A DNA stretch of 64,000 bases from Meiothermus sp. (GTDB lineage: Bacteria; Deinococcota; Deinococci; Deinococcales; Thermaceae), in NCBI RefSeq assembly GCF_025060375.1, contig NZ_JANXCG010000093.1, forward strand, positions 1 to 64,000. Reading direction: 5' to 3'. The position numbers and the translations under genes are program-made. How positions within the stretch are numbered: the first letter of the stretch is position 1; each line of letters starts with the position of its first letter. Of this stretch, positions 44,763-55,196 are shown piece by piece. Under the pieces are notes generated by a model. It saw only the letters and a program-made list of their open reading frames with translations. It ran no database searches and was not told where the DNA came from.

Positions 44763-46074
44763 GGGCCACCTGCCGGTCGGCGAGAACCAGCAATTTGTCG
44801 CCGCCCGCTGCAGCCAGCATCGGGGAGCGCAGGTAAACCCGGGTGCCCCGCTCGAGGGCCACGGCCACCGCGCCCCTGGGCAAGGGCAGCTTGTCGAAAG
44901 GGGTCTCCCGGAAATCAGGGGGCAGCTCAAACTCCAGAAGCTCCACCTGGTCTTCAATCAGGGCTAGGTGATCCACGTTGTCCGGGGCAATCCAGTCCAC
45001 CACCTCTCGCACCGCGGCGGCGCGAGGGGTCAGGGGAATGTCAATGCCCACATGCTCGAATAACCGGCGGTTCTCCCCCCGGTTGACCCGGGTGATCACC
45101 TTAGGCACCCCCACCTGCTTGGCCAAAAGCGAGACCAGCAGGTTCTTCTCGTCGTTCTCGGTCACGGCCACCAGCACGTCCATCTGGTCCAGCCCTTCAG
45201 ACTCCAGAAGCTCCAGGTCGGTGCCGTCTCCCTCCAGCACCAGGGCCCCAGGCAGGTGCTCGGCCAGCCAGGCGCAGCGCTCAGGGTTGCGGTCGATGAT
45301 GGTGACCTCGAGCCGGTGCTTCAGGAGCTCCTGGGCCACCATGTAGCCCACATTCCCCCCACCCACCACCATCACCCGCCGCACCCGCTCCCGGGGAGCA
45401 AAGCAGGCCTGGATGGCGTCAAAGCCCTGGGGGGTGGTCATGAAGAAGATGCGGTCCTCGGGCTCCACCGCGAGCTCTTTGAACTCCGGGTCGGTCGCGG
45501 CGATGAACCTGCCCTCCCGCATCAGCCCGGCCAGGAAGCTGCCCTCGGGCCAGTCCAGAAGGGCCAGCCGCTTGCCCACGTAAAATCCCCCCTCCCGCAC
45601 CTGGTACTCCACAAAGCGCAGCCTCCCGCCGGCCAGCACCTCGGTATCCACCGCGCCGGGGATGCGGATGACCTCCACTATCTCCCTGGCCAAGGAGCGC
45701 TGGGGCCAGAAGACCTGGTCAATGCGGGTGCCCAGGATTTCCACCGTGCGGGGGTCGGTCAGAATGTCCACGTAGGACTGCTTCCCCACGAAGCAGAGCA
45801 CCTCCTTGGCCCCCAGCCCTTTGGCCAGCATGCAGGCAATCAGGTTGACCTCATCCCAGTTGGTTGTGGCGATGAAGGTATCGCACAGGTCTACCTTGGC
45901 CTCCCGCAGCACCTCAGGGTCGGTCACGCTGCCGATGATGACTTGGGCATCAAGCCCCCCAAGCCGCTCCTTGGCCTCGGGGTTGGTATCCACCACCACC
46001 AGGTCGTGTTGGGTGTGGAGGGCTTTAGCAATCTGGGAGCCAATCTCACCGCCACCCGCAATCACAATGTACAT
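44737..46074 (-). CDS. trkA: Trk system potassium uptake protein TrkA
   Basis: Cytosolic gating subunit with two RCK units. The first Rossmann motif is IVIAGGGEIGSQIAKALHTQ with acidic DTNPEAKERL. The second is VMVVGGGNVGYMVAQELLKH with DRNPERC. RCK-C (TrkA-C) domains follow each. Length is 445 aa, the normal two-domain form. It senses nucleotides (NAD/NADH or ATP) and controls both TrkH copies encoded downstream. The 116-base gap to rimO contains ACCCC/GGGGT complementarity near the start, but no certain element. Confidence 0.93.
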   Translation of the reverse strand: MYIVIAGGGEIGSQIAKALHTQHDLVVVDTNPEAKERLGGLDAQVIIGSVTDPEVLREAKVDLCDTFIATTNWDEVNLIACMLAKGLGAKEVLCFVGKQSYVDILTDPRTVEILGTRIDQVFWPQRSLAREIVEVIRIPGAVDTEVLAGGRLRFVEYQVREGGFYVGKRLALLDWPEGSFLAGLMREGRFIAATDPEFKELAVEPEDRIFFMTTPQGFDAIQACFAPRERVRRVMVVGGGNVGYMVAQELLKHRLEVTIIDRNPERCAWLAEHLPGALVLEGDGTDLELLESEGLDQMDVLVAVTENDEKNLLVSLLAKQVGVPKVITRVNRGENRRLFEHVGIDIPLTPRAAAVREVVDWIAPDNVDHLALIEDQVELLEFELPPDFRETPFDKLPLPRGAVAVALERGTRVYLRSPMLAAAGGDKLLVLADRQVAHEVLAQVR

Positions 46075-46190
46075 AGGCCATCACACCCCAGAACCGCAAA
46101 AAGCCTCTTCGGGGTTATGTCTGCAAGCTGTGGGGAAAGACCTAAACCGCACGCAGGCTGTGCAGGCTTCATACCCTTGCCGCTAACAGA

Positions 46191-47555
46191 TTACACCCTC
46201 CCGGCCCCTACGGCCATCGGGAAGGCAGGCTTCCAGGAAACCCGACCCACCATCTGGCCGAAGAGGTCGTAGGCCCCGGCCTGGCTCACCCTGACCTGGA
46301 TGATGTCCCCTATCTTGACCGTTCCATCGGTCTCCACGTACACCTGGTTGTCAATCCCCGGAGCATCGTAGCGGGTGCGGCCCACCACCTGGCCCGGCAA
46401 CTCGCCGTAGTCGTCCACGATGACCTCGAGGGTCTGCCCCACCCGGGCCTGGTTTTTCTCCAGGCTAATCCGCTGTTGCAGGGCCATGAGGCGAGCCTTG
46501 CGCTCCTCTTTGACCTCCTCAGGCACCGCCCCCGGCAGAGCGTTGGCCTCCGCTCCCTCCACCTCGGAGTAGGTGAAGCAGCCAACCCGGTCAAGCCGGG
46601 CTTCCCCCAAAAAGTCCAGCAGGAGCGAGAAGTCCTCCTCGGTTTCTCCCGGGAAGCCCACAATGAAGCTCGAGCGAATGGCCAGGTCGGGCACCATGGC
46701 ACGCCACTCGGCTATGGTCTTGAGATGCCCCTCAATCCCCCCCGGACGGCGCATGGCCTTGAGGATTCTAGGCGATGCGTGCTGCAGGGGCACGTCCAGG
46801 TAGGGCAACAGCCGACCCTCAGCCATCAAGGCCACCAGCTCGCGCACGTGGGGGTAGGGGTAAACGTAGTGAAGGCGCAACCAGGCCCCAAACTGGGAGA
46901 GTTCCCGCACCAGGTCAACCAGGTGGGCCCGCACCTGCCGTCCGGCGTACTCCGAGGCGCGGTGGTGAAGGTCCACCCCATAGGCCGAGGTGTCCTGGGC
47001 GATAACCAGGAGCTCCTTGGTCCCGGTAGCCACCAGACGGGCCGCCTCGGCCAGGATGTCGGCGGCTTCGCGGCTTCTCTGCAACCCCCGCAGCTTTGGA
47101 ATAATGCAGAAACTGCACCGGTGGTTGCAACCCTCGGCAATCTTCAGGTAGGCGTAGTGCCGCGGGGTGAGCTTAACCTGAGGGGGAATGAGGGCAGTGT
47201 AGGGGTTAGGGTCGGGTGGAACCACCTGGTGCACCGCCGCGATAACCCTATCAATCTCCCCAGGACCGGTAACCTCCAGCACCTGGGGATGGGCTCTCCG
47301 AATCACCTCGGGCCGAGCGCCCAAGCACCCCGTCACAATCACCCTGCCGTTTTCCGCCAGGGCCTCTCCGATGGCCGAGAGCGACTCCTCCACAGCTGGG
47401 GTAATGAAACCGCAGGTGTTGACCACCACCACATCGGCTTCCTGGTAGGTGGGTACGGTCTCATACCCCTCGGCCCTAAGGCGGGAGATGATCTGCTCCG
47501 AGTCCACCAGGGCTTTGGGGCAGCCCAGACTGACAAAACCGACCTTGCCTGCCAT
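46191..47555 (-). CDS. rimO: Ribosomal protein S12 methylthiotransferase RimO
   Basis: Radical-SAM enzyme that adds a methylthio group to an Asp of ribosomal protein S12. The N-terminal cluster ligands are in [28 protein letters not shown] and [12 protein letters not shown]. The radical-SAM triad is [17 protein letters not shown], and the C-terminal TRAM domain begins around residue 380. Length is 454 aa. The ATG at 47555 has GAGAGG upstream. A TATACT box lies near 47595-47600, and a GCGCC/GGCGC stem lies just before the ribosome binding site. The [11 protein letters not shown] pattern separates it from MiaB. Confidence 0.93.
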   Translation of the reverse strand: MAGKVGFVSLGCPKALVDSEQIISRLRAEGYETVPTYQEADVVVVNTCGFITPAVEESLSAIGEALAENGRVIVTGCLGARPEVIRRAHPQVLEVTGPGEIDRVIAAVHQVVPPDPNPYTALIPPQVKLTPRHYAYLKIAEGCNHRCSFCIIPKLRGLQRSREAADILAEAARLVATGTKELLVIAQDTSAYGVDLHHRASEYAGRQVRAHLVDLVRELSQFGAWLRLHYVYPYPHVRELVALMAEGRLLPYLDVPLQHASPRILKAMRRPGGIEGHLKTIAEWRAMVPDLAIRSSFIVGFPGETEEDFSLLLDFLGEARLDRVGCFTYSEVEGAEANALPGAVPEEVKEERKARLMALQQRISLEKNQARVGQTLEVIVDDYGELPGQVVGRTRYDAPGIDNQVYVETDGTVKIGDIIQVRVSQAGAYDLFGQMVGRVSWKPAFPMAVGAGRV

Positions 47556-47618
47556 TGCCTCTCCCGCGCGCCAAAGGCGCAACAACACCGCCGAGTATAG
47601 CAGGCTTTCCCGGTTCGG

Positions 47619-48755
47619 CTACAGGAAGTCTCCTAGAATGGCCTCCACCTGATCGGTTTCTATCAGGAAGGCGTCATGCCCGTGTGGGCTTCTAATCTCC
47701 CGGTACTGACCCCCAGCCAGAAGCGCCGCCTCCCGCACCTCGGCGGCGGTGTAGAGCAGGTCGGTGTCAATCCCCACGAAGAGGCTTGGAATTCCCCGAA
47801 GCCGACGCAGGGCGGCCTCTACCCCACCCCGGCCCCGGCCCACATCGTGGGTGTCCATGGCCTCTGAAAGCACCAGGTAGGCGTTGGCGTCAAAGCGCCG
47901 AGCAAACTTCTCGCCCTGGTAGAGCACGTAGCTCTCCCCTCGCTCGGGGTGGGCCTGCCAACGCAGGCGAAAGGACGCGGGTGAGCGGAAGGAGAGCATA
48001 GCGATAGCCCGTCCAAGCTGTAGCCCAAAGGGCTGCTCGGTATAGTAGCCGTTCCGATAGGCGGGGTCGGCCCGCACCGCCTCGCGGGAGAGGCGGTTGA
48101 AGGCTCGAGCCCACGGGCCGTGCACTGCAGGGGCCGCCAACACCACCAGCTTGTTGACCCGCTCAGGGAACATCAGGGCGAACTCCAGGGCCACCATCCC
48201 CCCCAGGCTGCCCCCAAGCAGGCTTACCCGTTCAATCCCCAAAAAGTCCAGCAACCGGGCCTGGGCCTTGGCCAGGTCGCGCACGGTGAGCTTGGGAAAA
48301 TCCGGCCCGTAGGGGCGCCCGGTCCTTGGGTTGTGGGAAAGGGGACCAGTAGAACCGTAGCAACTGCCGATGTGGTTGGCGCAGAGGACGAAGTACCTGT
48401 CCGTATCCAGCATCCGCCCCGGCCCCGCCAACTCATCCCACCAACCCTCCGGCCCAAAGGCCTGGTCAAGCTCGGGAAGGCTTCTGAGCGTCTCTGGCGT
48501 GTAGGTACCCGCCAGGTGAGCCGAACCCGTCCAGGCATGGAAAACCAGCACCGCATTGCTGCGCGAGGAGTTCAAGCGGCCGTAGGTCTCGTAGCGCAGC
48601 ACCACCTCGGGCAGGACATCCCCGTGCTCGAGGCGAAACTCGGTAGCCACCCGAGCCTCTGCGGGCACCGGCGGTGGCACCCGGCCTCGGCTCTTGGGCG
48701 GCTTGATGAGCAGGGCTTCGTGGTCGCCCCAGGCCTCCTGGATGAGGTCGGTCAT
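47619..48755 (-). CDS. metX: Homoserine O-acetyltransferase
   Basis: Alpha/beta-hydrolase fold enzyme that activates homoserine for direct sulfhydrylation. The nucleophile elbow is SLLGGSLGGMVALEF, the Asp and His are in VGIDTDLLYTAAEV and PHGHDAFLIE, and the family stretch NAVLVFHAWTGSAHLAG is present. The product is 378 aa. AAGGAGGGGG precedes the ATG. It follows metY after 28 bases and falls under the SAM riboswitch upstream of metY. O-acetyl versus O-succinyl specificity cannot be read with certainty. Confidence 0.93.
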   Translation of the reverse strand: MTDLIQEAWGDHEALLIKPPKSRGRVPPPVPAEARVATEFRLEHGDVLPEVVLRYETYGRLNSSRSNAVLVFHAWTGSAHLAGTYTPETLRSLPELDQAFGPEGWWDELAGPGRMLDTDRYFVLCANHIGSCYGSTGPLSHNPRTGRPYGPDFPKLTVRDLAKAQARLLDFLGIERVSLLGGSLGGMVALEFALMFPERVNKLVVLAAPAVHGPWARAFNRLSREAVRADPAYRNGYYTEQPFGLQLGRAIAMLSFRSPASFRLRWQAHPERGESYVLYQGEKFARRFDANAYLVLSEAMDTHDVGRGRGGVEAALRRLRGIPSLFVGIDTDLLYTAAEVREAALLAGGQYREIRSPHGHDAFLIETDQVEAILGDFL

Positions 48756-48783
48756 ATCCCCCTCCTTCCGCCCAGGCACCCGC

Positions 48784-50349
<1,566 letters not shown>

Positions 50350-50393
50350 AAGAACGGTCGCTTTTTGGCCGCGCCCCGGCGCGGATAAGTGAG

Positions 50394-50422
50394 AGTCTAG
50401 GTGGGAAGCTCCCCTCTGTCAA
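50394..50422 (-). promoter_or_regulatory. Promoter of metY-metX
   Basis: TTGACA (50417-50422) and TAGACT (50394-50399) with a 17-base spacer on the minus strand. The -35 box overlaps the stop codon of the upstream MocA-like gene. Predicted initiation near 50387 places the whole riboswitch in the leader. Confidence 0.75.
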
Positions 50423-51309
50423 CACCCCGCTTCCCGCCGCAAAAGCCAGAGCACTGCCCGGCGCAAGAGGCCAAGATAGGCCTCGGGCGTGGGGGCCGGC
50501 CCCTCGAGGAGGCTGTGGACCCCCCGGTAGGGCTCTTCAAGCTCGAGCCAACGGACGGTCTTCCCGGGCACCAACAGGACGCCCGGCGCAAGGGGCGCTG
50601 CCCCCGCCCTGAGGGCGGCCTCAATCCGGCCGGCGGCCTCCGCCAAGCCTACCCGCTGGGTTGCGAATGGCTCAGCTGGCTCACGGGCCCAGCCCAGAGC
50701 CTGGGCCACCCTCACGTACTGCTCCCAGGTGTCCACATCAGCAAACCAGGGCCCTCTACCCCACTCCAGGAAAACCACCCGCTCCCGCCGGACCCGGAGG
50801 AGCGCCCTAGCCCCCTGGTCGCCCTCTAGGCGGGCCACCTCGGGGAACAGCCCAGCCCCAACAAAAACCGGGGGACGGGGCTCCCCGTCCTCGCAGGGGG
50901 CCACCGCCAGGCACGAAGGCGGCCGGTCCTCCACGGCCCGCTTGAGTTCCAAAAGCCGCCCCTCCTCCAAAGCAGGCATGTCGGCCAAGAAGACCAAAGC
51001 CCCCTCCGAAGCCCCCAAGGCCCCCACCCCACACTTCAGCGAGCTGCTCTGCCCGGCGGCGTAGGCCGGGTTTTCCACCACCTGGACCCGACCTGCTGCA
51101 GGGTGGTCCGCCAGCCACACCCCCAGCGCGTACCGGGCCAGCTCCGCCGCGTGGCCCACCACCACCACCACCCGCCCATCGGCCACCCCCAGGGCCTGGT
51201 CCAGCGCCCGTGTCAGGAGCACCTGCCCCGGCCCGGCAGGCAGCAGGAACTTCGGGACCCCGAACCTCGAGGCCCGCCCTGCGGAGAGGACCAAAGCGTC
51301 CAGCGCCAC
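50419..51309 (-). CDS. MocA-like molybdenum cofactor nucleotidyltransferase
   Basis: NTP-transferase fold protein that may cytidylate or guanylylate molybdopterin. N-terminal LVLSAGRASRFGVPKFLLPA is the nucleotide-binding loop, and the acidic metal site is VFLADMPALEE, with the MobA/MocA-like ENPAYAAGQSSSLKCGV between them. The C-terminal 90 residues (from about 205) are an extra region rich in Leu and Arg with no recognised fold. The GTG at 51309 follows TAGCAT by six bases, leaderless-like. It is divergent from a CoxG-like gene, which is consistent with a xanthine/CO-dehydrogenase maturation pair, but no such enzyme is in the window. Confidence 0.82.
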   Translation of the reverse strand: MALDALVLSAGRASRFGVPKFLLPAGPGQVLLTRALDQALGVADGRVVVVVGHAAELARYALGVWLADHPAAGRVQVVENPAYAAGQSSSLKCGVGALGASEGALVFLADMPALEEGRLLELKRAVEDRPPSCLAVAPCEDGEPRPPVFVGAGLFPEVARLEGDQGARALLRVRRERVVFLEWGRGPWFADVDTWEQYVRVAQALGWAREPAEPFATQRVGLAEAAGRIEAALRAGAAPLAPGVLLVPGKTVRWLELEEPYRGVHSLLEGPAPTPEAYLGLLRRAVLWLLRREAGC

Positions 51310-51400
51310 GAACCCATGCTACAATCCGACCTGAGCAACAGGCCCCCCGGTGTCCCTCCGGGCGGAAACCCCGCAAACAGCAACCTGTTAGACTACGGCC

Positions 51401-51850
51401 ATGAAGCTCGAGTACAGCGGACAGGAAAGGGTACAGGCCGAAGCGGATAAGGTGTGGCGCTTCATCCAAGACCCCCAGAAGGTAGCCTCGTGCCTGCCCG
51501 ACCTAACGTCGGTGGAGATCAAGGACGAAAAGAACATGGTGGCCACGGTAGGGGTGGCGGTAGGCCCAGTCCGGGGCACCTTCAGGTTCAACATTGAGCT
51601 CGACCCGCGGCCTGAGGAGAACAAGGTGATGGTGCGTCTGCGGGGCGGGGGATTGGGCAGCGCAGTGGACCTAACCGCCAGCGCCTCCATCACCGACCAG
51701 GGTGACCAGACCACCCTGCTGGACTGGCAGGGCCAGGCCACCGTAAGCGGCCCTGCGGCCTCCCTGGGCGGGCGGGTGCTGGATGCCCAGGCCAAGAAGC
51801 TCATCCAAACCGTGTTTGCCAACCTGAGCCAGCGGATGAGCGAGGCTTGA
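51401..51850 (+). CDS. CoxG-like SRPBCC-domain protein
   Basis: CO dehydrogenase subunit G-like family, small proteins that help recruit or mature molybdenum hydroxylases at the membrane. The 149-residue protein shows the CoxG start (KLEYSGQERVQAEADKVWRF), a QDPQKVASCLPDLTSVEIKD motif and GPVRGTFRFNIELDPRPEEN. It ends in an amphipathic helix and lacks the hydrophobic C-terminal anchor of some CoxG proteins. TAGACT ends six bases before the ATG (leaderless-like). Convergent with guaA, six bases apart. Confidence 0.85.
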   Translation: MKLEYSGQERVQAEADKVWRFIQDPQKVASCLPDLTSVEIKDEKNMVATVGVAVGPVRGTFRFNIELDPRPEENKVMVRLRGGGLGSAVDLTASASITDQGDQTTLLDWQGQATVSGPAASLGGRVLDAQAKKLIQTVFANLSQRMSEA

Positions 51851-51856
51851 GCCAGC

Positions 51857-53383
51857 CTACTCCCACTCAATGGTGGCCGGGGGTTTGCTGGTGATGTCGT
51901 AGACCACCCGGCCCACCTCGGGCACCTGGCGGGTAATCTTTCGGGCCACCTCGTCCAGAAACTCCAGGGGCAGCCTGGCCCAATCAGCGGTCATGAAGTC
52001 CACCGTGGTCACCGCCCGCAGGGCTAGCACATACCCGTAGCTCCGCTCGTCCCCTACCACCCCCACGCTCTGCAGAGGGGTGAGGATGGCCGCAGCCTGG
52101 GAGACCTGGTCGTAGAGGTTCCAGTCGCGCAGGGCGGAGATGAAAATGTCGTCGGCCCGCCGCAGAACCTCCAGCCTTTCTGGGGTTACCTCGCCCAGAA
52201 TGCGGATGGCCAGGCCCGGGCCAGGAAAAGGGTGCCGACGGCGGATGGGCTCAGGCAGGCCCAGGAGAAGGGCGAGTTCTCGAACCTCGTCCTTGAAGAG
52301 ATGGCGGAAGGGTTCCAAAAGCTCAAACTGCAGGTCGGGCGGCAACCCCCCCACATTGTGGTGGCTTTTGATGTTGGCGCTGCCCACACCCCCCCCCGCC
52401 GACTCAATGACGTCGGGGTAAAGGGTACCCTGGGCCAGCCAGCGGCAGCCTTGGGCCGACAGGGTTCGGGCCTCCCGCTCAAAGACCCGGATGAACTCCC
52501 GGCCCACCACCCTGCGCTTTTCCTCAGGATCAACGACCCCTTCAAGGGCCCCAAGAAACTGTTCCGAAGCCTCCACTACCCTCAGGGCCGGGCCCAAAGG
52601 GCGCAAGGCCTGCTCTACCTCCTGCCGCTCCCCCAGCCGGAGCAGGCCGTGGTCCACGAACACTGCGGTAAGCTGATCCCCAATGGCCCGGTGGAGGAGC
52701 AGGGCCAGGGTAGAGGAGTCCACCCCCCCCGAGACCGCCAGCAAAACCCGCTCCTGACCCACCTTGTTGCGAATCTCGGCGGTCAGGGCTTCCAGGGTGT
52801 GCTCAGGGGTCCAGTCGCGCCTCACCCCGGCCAGCTCCAAAAAGTTCTCCAACACCTGCATTCCCTTGGGGCTGTGAGCCACCTCCGGGTGAAACTGCAC
52901 CCCAAAGGTGCGGCCGTCAGGGGCGGCAATGGCCGCAATGGGGTTCTCCTCAGTACGGGCCACCACCTGCCAGCCTTCGGGGAGCAGCGTAACCGCGTCG
53001 GAGTGGGACATCCAGACCTGCACCTCGCCCTCTATGCCCGCGAAAAGCGGGCCCTGGCAGAAGGTGAGCAGGGCCTTGCCGTACTCCCGCCGCCCACCAC
53101 GCTCCACCCGACCGCCAAAGTGCTGGGCCAGGTACTGCATCCCGTAGCAGATACCCAGCACCGGCCAGCCCTGTTCTAGCACCCCCGGGGCGGGTTTGGG
53201 GCTGGCAGGGTCAAAAACCGAGGCTGGGCCACCGGATAGGATGAGGGCCTCCGGTCTTTCGGCCCGAATCCGCTCCAGGCTTGCAGTACCCGGCAAAATC
53301 ACCGAGTAGGCCCGCAACTCACGGACACGGCGGGCGATGAGCCTTGTGTACTGCGAACCGAAATCGAGAATAACCACGCTCAT
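51857..53383 (-). CDS. guaA: GMP synthase (glutamine-hydrolysing)
   Basis: Converts XMP to GMP. The glutaminase domain has the nucleophile in [17 protein letters not shown] and the His/Glu of [12 protein letters not shown]. The ATP pyrophosphatase P-loop is [17 protein letters not shown], and the C-terminal dimerisation domain ends [13 protein letters not shown], diagnostic for GuaA. Length is 508 aa. The promoter immediately upstream would give a leaderless mRNA. No purine riboswitch is present. Confidence 0.96.
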   Translation of the reverse strand: MSVVILDFGSQYTRLIARRVRELRAYSVILPGTASLERIRAERPEALILSGGPASVFDPASPKPAPGVLEQGWPVLGICYGMQYLAQHFGGRVERGGRREYGKALLTFCQGPLFAGIEGEVQVWMSHSDAVTLLPEGWQVVARTEENPIAAIAAPDGRTFGVQFHPEVAHSPKGMQVLENFLELAGVRRDWTPEHTLEALTAEIRNKVGQERVLLAVSGGVDSSTLALLLHRAIGDQLTAVFVDHGLLRLGERQEVEQALRPLGPALRVVEASEQFLGALEGVVDPEEKRRVVGREFIRVFEREARTLSAQGCRWLAQGTLYPDVIESAGGGVGSANIKSHHNVGGLPPDLQFELLEPFRHLFKDEVRELALLLGLPEPIRRRHPFPGPGLAIRILGEVTPERLEVLRRADDIFISALRDWNLYDQVSQAAAILTPLQSVGVVGDERSYGYVLALRAVTTVDFMTADWARLPLEFLDEVARKITRQVPEVGRVVYDITSKPPATIEWE

Positions 53384-53389
53384 GCCCGA

Positions 53390-53418
53390 AGCATAAAGCC
53401 CCAGGCAGCTCCAGCCAA
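53390..53418 (-). promoter_or_regulatory. Promoter of guaA (leaderless)
   Basis: TTGGCT (53413-53418) and TATGCT (53390-53395) with a 17-base spacer on the minus strand. Only six bases separate the -10 box from the guaA ATG, so initiation must be at or next to the start codon. Confidence 0.6.
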
Positions 53419-53425
53419 GCGCGCC

Positions 53426-54514
53426 TCACCGCAGTTGGATGCTTATTCCGCCAGGGCTGGGCACCTCTATCAACGATTCCACCGGAACCCGGCCCGGCAC
53501 ACGGATGCGAATCCGGTAAACCCCCGGCCGGTCAAAGACCACCACCCCAGGCACCTCCGCAAGCTCCACCCCCACCGGCATCTGGGAGCCCTCAGGGGCT
53601 TCCAGCACCGCCACGCTGGCCTTAGGCCCAGGCGGCTCGAGCCGGAACTCCACCGGGTAGAGGGCCGGCCCGGCGGGGGTAGGGGCGCGACCGCGCCACC
53701 AGAGGCCCATTCCCCCCAGCAGCAAGACCAAAGGAAGCAGCCACAGCCAGCGGAGGCGCCTGCGCTCGGGGGGGACTACAACCTCGAAAGGGGGCTCCGT
53801 ACGCTCCTCAATGCGGATGCGGCGGGGAGGGGTGGCCTGGGCTGGAGGCGGTGGAGGGGGCTCGTTGACCTGGACCCTCAGGTGCCCTTTGGCCCTGGCC
53901 TCAGGGGGAGGCTCCGAGGGAGGAGCCCCCTCCAAGGGAACCACCGAGAGGGGGGACGGTTCGGCGGGTGGGGCCTCGAGCTGGGCGTAGAAGGTCGCGG
54001 CCTCGAGCTGCCCGGTGGCATAGGCTTCCAGCGCTTCCCGCCAAGGCAGGGCTGGGTAAAGCTCTCCCGCCAAGGCGCGAACGGTCTGCAAGAAGCCTTC
54101 ATAGTCCCATCGCTGCTCAGGGCGGCCCACCCCCAGGCCTCCCAACCAGACCCGTCTTCCCCGGGTCCAGATCAGCTCTGGGACCACATAACCCACCGGA
54201 ACTCCCGCTTCCCGGGCCTTTTCCAAGGCCTCCGAAAGCTGCCTGACCCATTGGGCAAGCCGGCCGGGCTCCACCTGTCCAGCCAACCAGGTAGCCCGCA
54301 CCGCGCCCACGGGCACCTCTGCCACCCAGGCCCCTTCTAGGCAGTCAATCCAGGGTAGGGCACAAGGCAGGGCGAGCTGGGGCGGCGTTCCCTCGAGGGG
54401 CCGGAAGACCACCACCTCCAAGCCTGTGCGGGCGTCCTGGCCCTCGTAAACCTCCACCCCATCCTCCAACAGCCTCAGGCGGCCCCGCAGCAGGTAATGC
54501 CCCAGGCTCTCCAT
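53426..54514 (-). CDS. Pseudokinase-like membrane protein with PEGA-like C-terminus
   Basis: A 362-residue protein. Residues 1-165 follow the outline of a bacterial Ser/Thr kinase: a glycine-loop-like LGHYLLRGRLRLLEDGVEVY, ARTGLEVVVFRPLEG where the VAxK strand would be (no lysine), VPVGYVVPELIWTRGRRVWL in place of the HRDxxPxN loop, and GLGVGR in place of DFG. All catalytic residues are missing. A proline-rich linker (185-250) leads to one membrane helix (about 255-273), then a beta-rich domain resembling PEGA. TATACT ends seven bases before the ATG. Probably a signalling scaffold. The kinase relationship is inferred by eye. Confidence 0.7.
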   Translation of the reverse strand: MESLGHYLLRGRLRLLEDGVEVYEGQDARTGLEVVVFRPLEGTPPQLALPCALPWIDCLEGAWVAEVPVGAVRATWLAGQVEPGRLAQWVRQLSEALEKAREAGVPVGYVVPELIWTRGRRVWLGGLGVGRPEQRWDYEGFLQTVRALAGELYPALPWREALEAYATGQLEAATFYAQLEAPPAEPSPLSVVPLEGAPPSEPPPEARAKGHLRVQVNEPPPPPPAQATPPRRIRIEERTEPPFEVVVPPERRRLRWLWLLPLVLLLGGMGLWWRGRAPTPAGPALYPVEFRLEPPGPKASVAVLEAPEGSQMPVGVELAEVPGVVVFDRPGVYRIRIRVPGRVPVESLIEVPSPGGISIQLR

Positions 54515-54547
54515 ATGGGGCAGTATAGGCCAACTGAATTAGGCGCC

Positions 54548-55141
54548 TTAACTCAAAAGCGCCTCCCGGGCAAAGCCCAGGGCCATAGCCCAACCCAGCT
54601 GCTCATACACCCGCACCTGCTCAATCACCGCCCCCGCCTGCTCCAGGGAAACCCCACCAGGCAGCTCAACCACCAGGCTCCTCAGGTCGCGGGCCAAGGC
54701 TTCCAGCTCAGGGGCTGACCAGCGAAGGAGGGCCTGGTGGACCAGGCTGGGGCCTCCCTCCAAACCCTGCTCGCCAAGCCACCCCCAAGCGTCCAAAAAA
54801 ACCCGCTGGCGCGCCCAACAGGCCGCCACCCCAAGGCCATAAGGCTCCTCGGCCAAGGCCCGCAGATACCGCAAATAGCCAGTCCGCAAAGGGTGTGGCG
54901 GCTCCTCAGGTGGTGCCACCACAGCCAGCCAGTCCAGCTCCTCGACCGCAAACCAAAGCCCGTTTACCCAGATCAGGCGGTGGGGCTGGGGGGCCTTGGA
55001 GAGCAGGCGGGCCTCGAGGGTCAGCAGGGCTTCCAGAAGGTGGCGTTCTTGGGACAACCAACGGACAAAAGCCCGCTCTGAAACCCGCCCTTGCCGTAGA
55101 AGCTCCAGAAAGGGCGGCTTTTCAAAGCGCAACTCCAGCAC
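54548..55141 (-). CDS. TenA/heme-oxygenase-like fold protein
   Basis: A 197-residue all-helical protein resembling TenA (thiaminase II) and PqqC-type folds: FLELLRQGRVSERAFVRWLS at the N-terminus, YGLGVAACWARQRVFLDAW where TenA has its active-site Cys region, and a C-terminal EQVRVYEQLGWAMALGFARE. The Cys of AACWARQ could be catalytic. A thiamine-salvage role is not proven; the substrate pocket cannot be judged. It follows tkt (a thiamine-diphosphate enzyme) and a small membrane ORF. The GTG start lies inside a perfect ten-base inverted repeat. Confidence 0.6.
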   Translation of the reverse strand: MLELRFEKPPFLELLRQGRVSERAFVRWLSQERHLLEALLTLEARLLSKAPQPHRLIWVNGLWFAVEELDWLAVVAPPEEPPHPLRTGYLRYLRALAEEPYGLGVAACWARQRVFLDAWGWLGEQGLEGGPSLVHQALLRWSAPELEALARDLRSLVVELPGGVSLEQAGAVIEQVRVYEQLGWAMALGFAREALLS

Positions 55142-55180
55142 ACCTTAAGCCTGGGGGCCAGACCCAAGAAAAGGTGTGCT
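55137..55180 (-). promoter_or_regulatory. Hairpin sequestering the TenA-like start codon
   Basis: Ten-base perfect arms AGCACACCTT (55171-55180 on the minus strand) and AAGGTGTGCT (55137-55146) flank a 24-base loop. The 3' arm contains both the Shine-Dalgarno-like AAGG and the GTG start at 55141, so folding would block initiation. It could be an RNA switch, a thermosensor or a DNA operator. No thiamine riboswitch consensus is visible. Confidence 0.5.
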
Positions 55181-55196
55181 AAAGGCCCAAATTCGG

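Noticed and set aside
46476..47600. A 374-codon open frame opposite rimO
   Set aside because: rimO is complete with all cluster ligands. The opposite frame has no start signal or domain.
55142..55196. Thiamine (TPP) riboswitch upstream of the TenA-like gene
   Set aside because: The gap is too short, and the THI-box signatures (CTGAGA and ACCTGATCTGG-type) are absent. Only a start-blocking hairpin is present.
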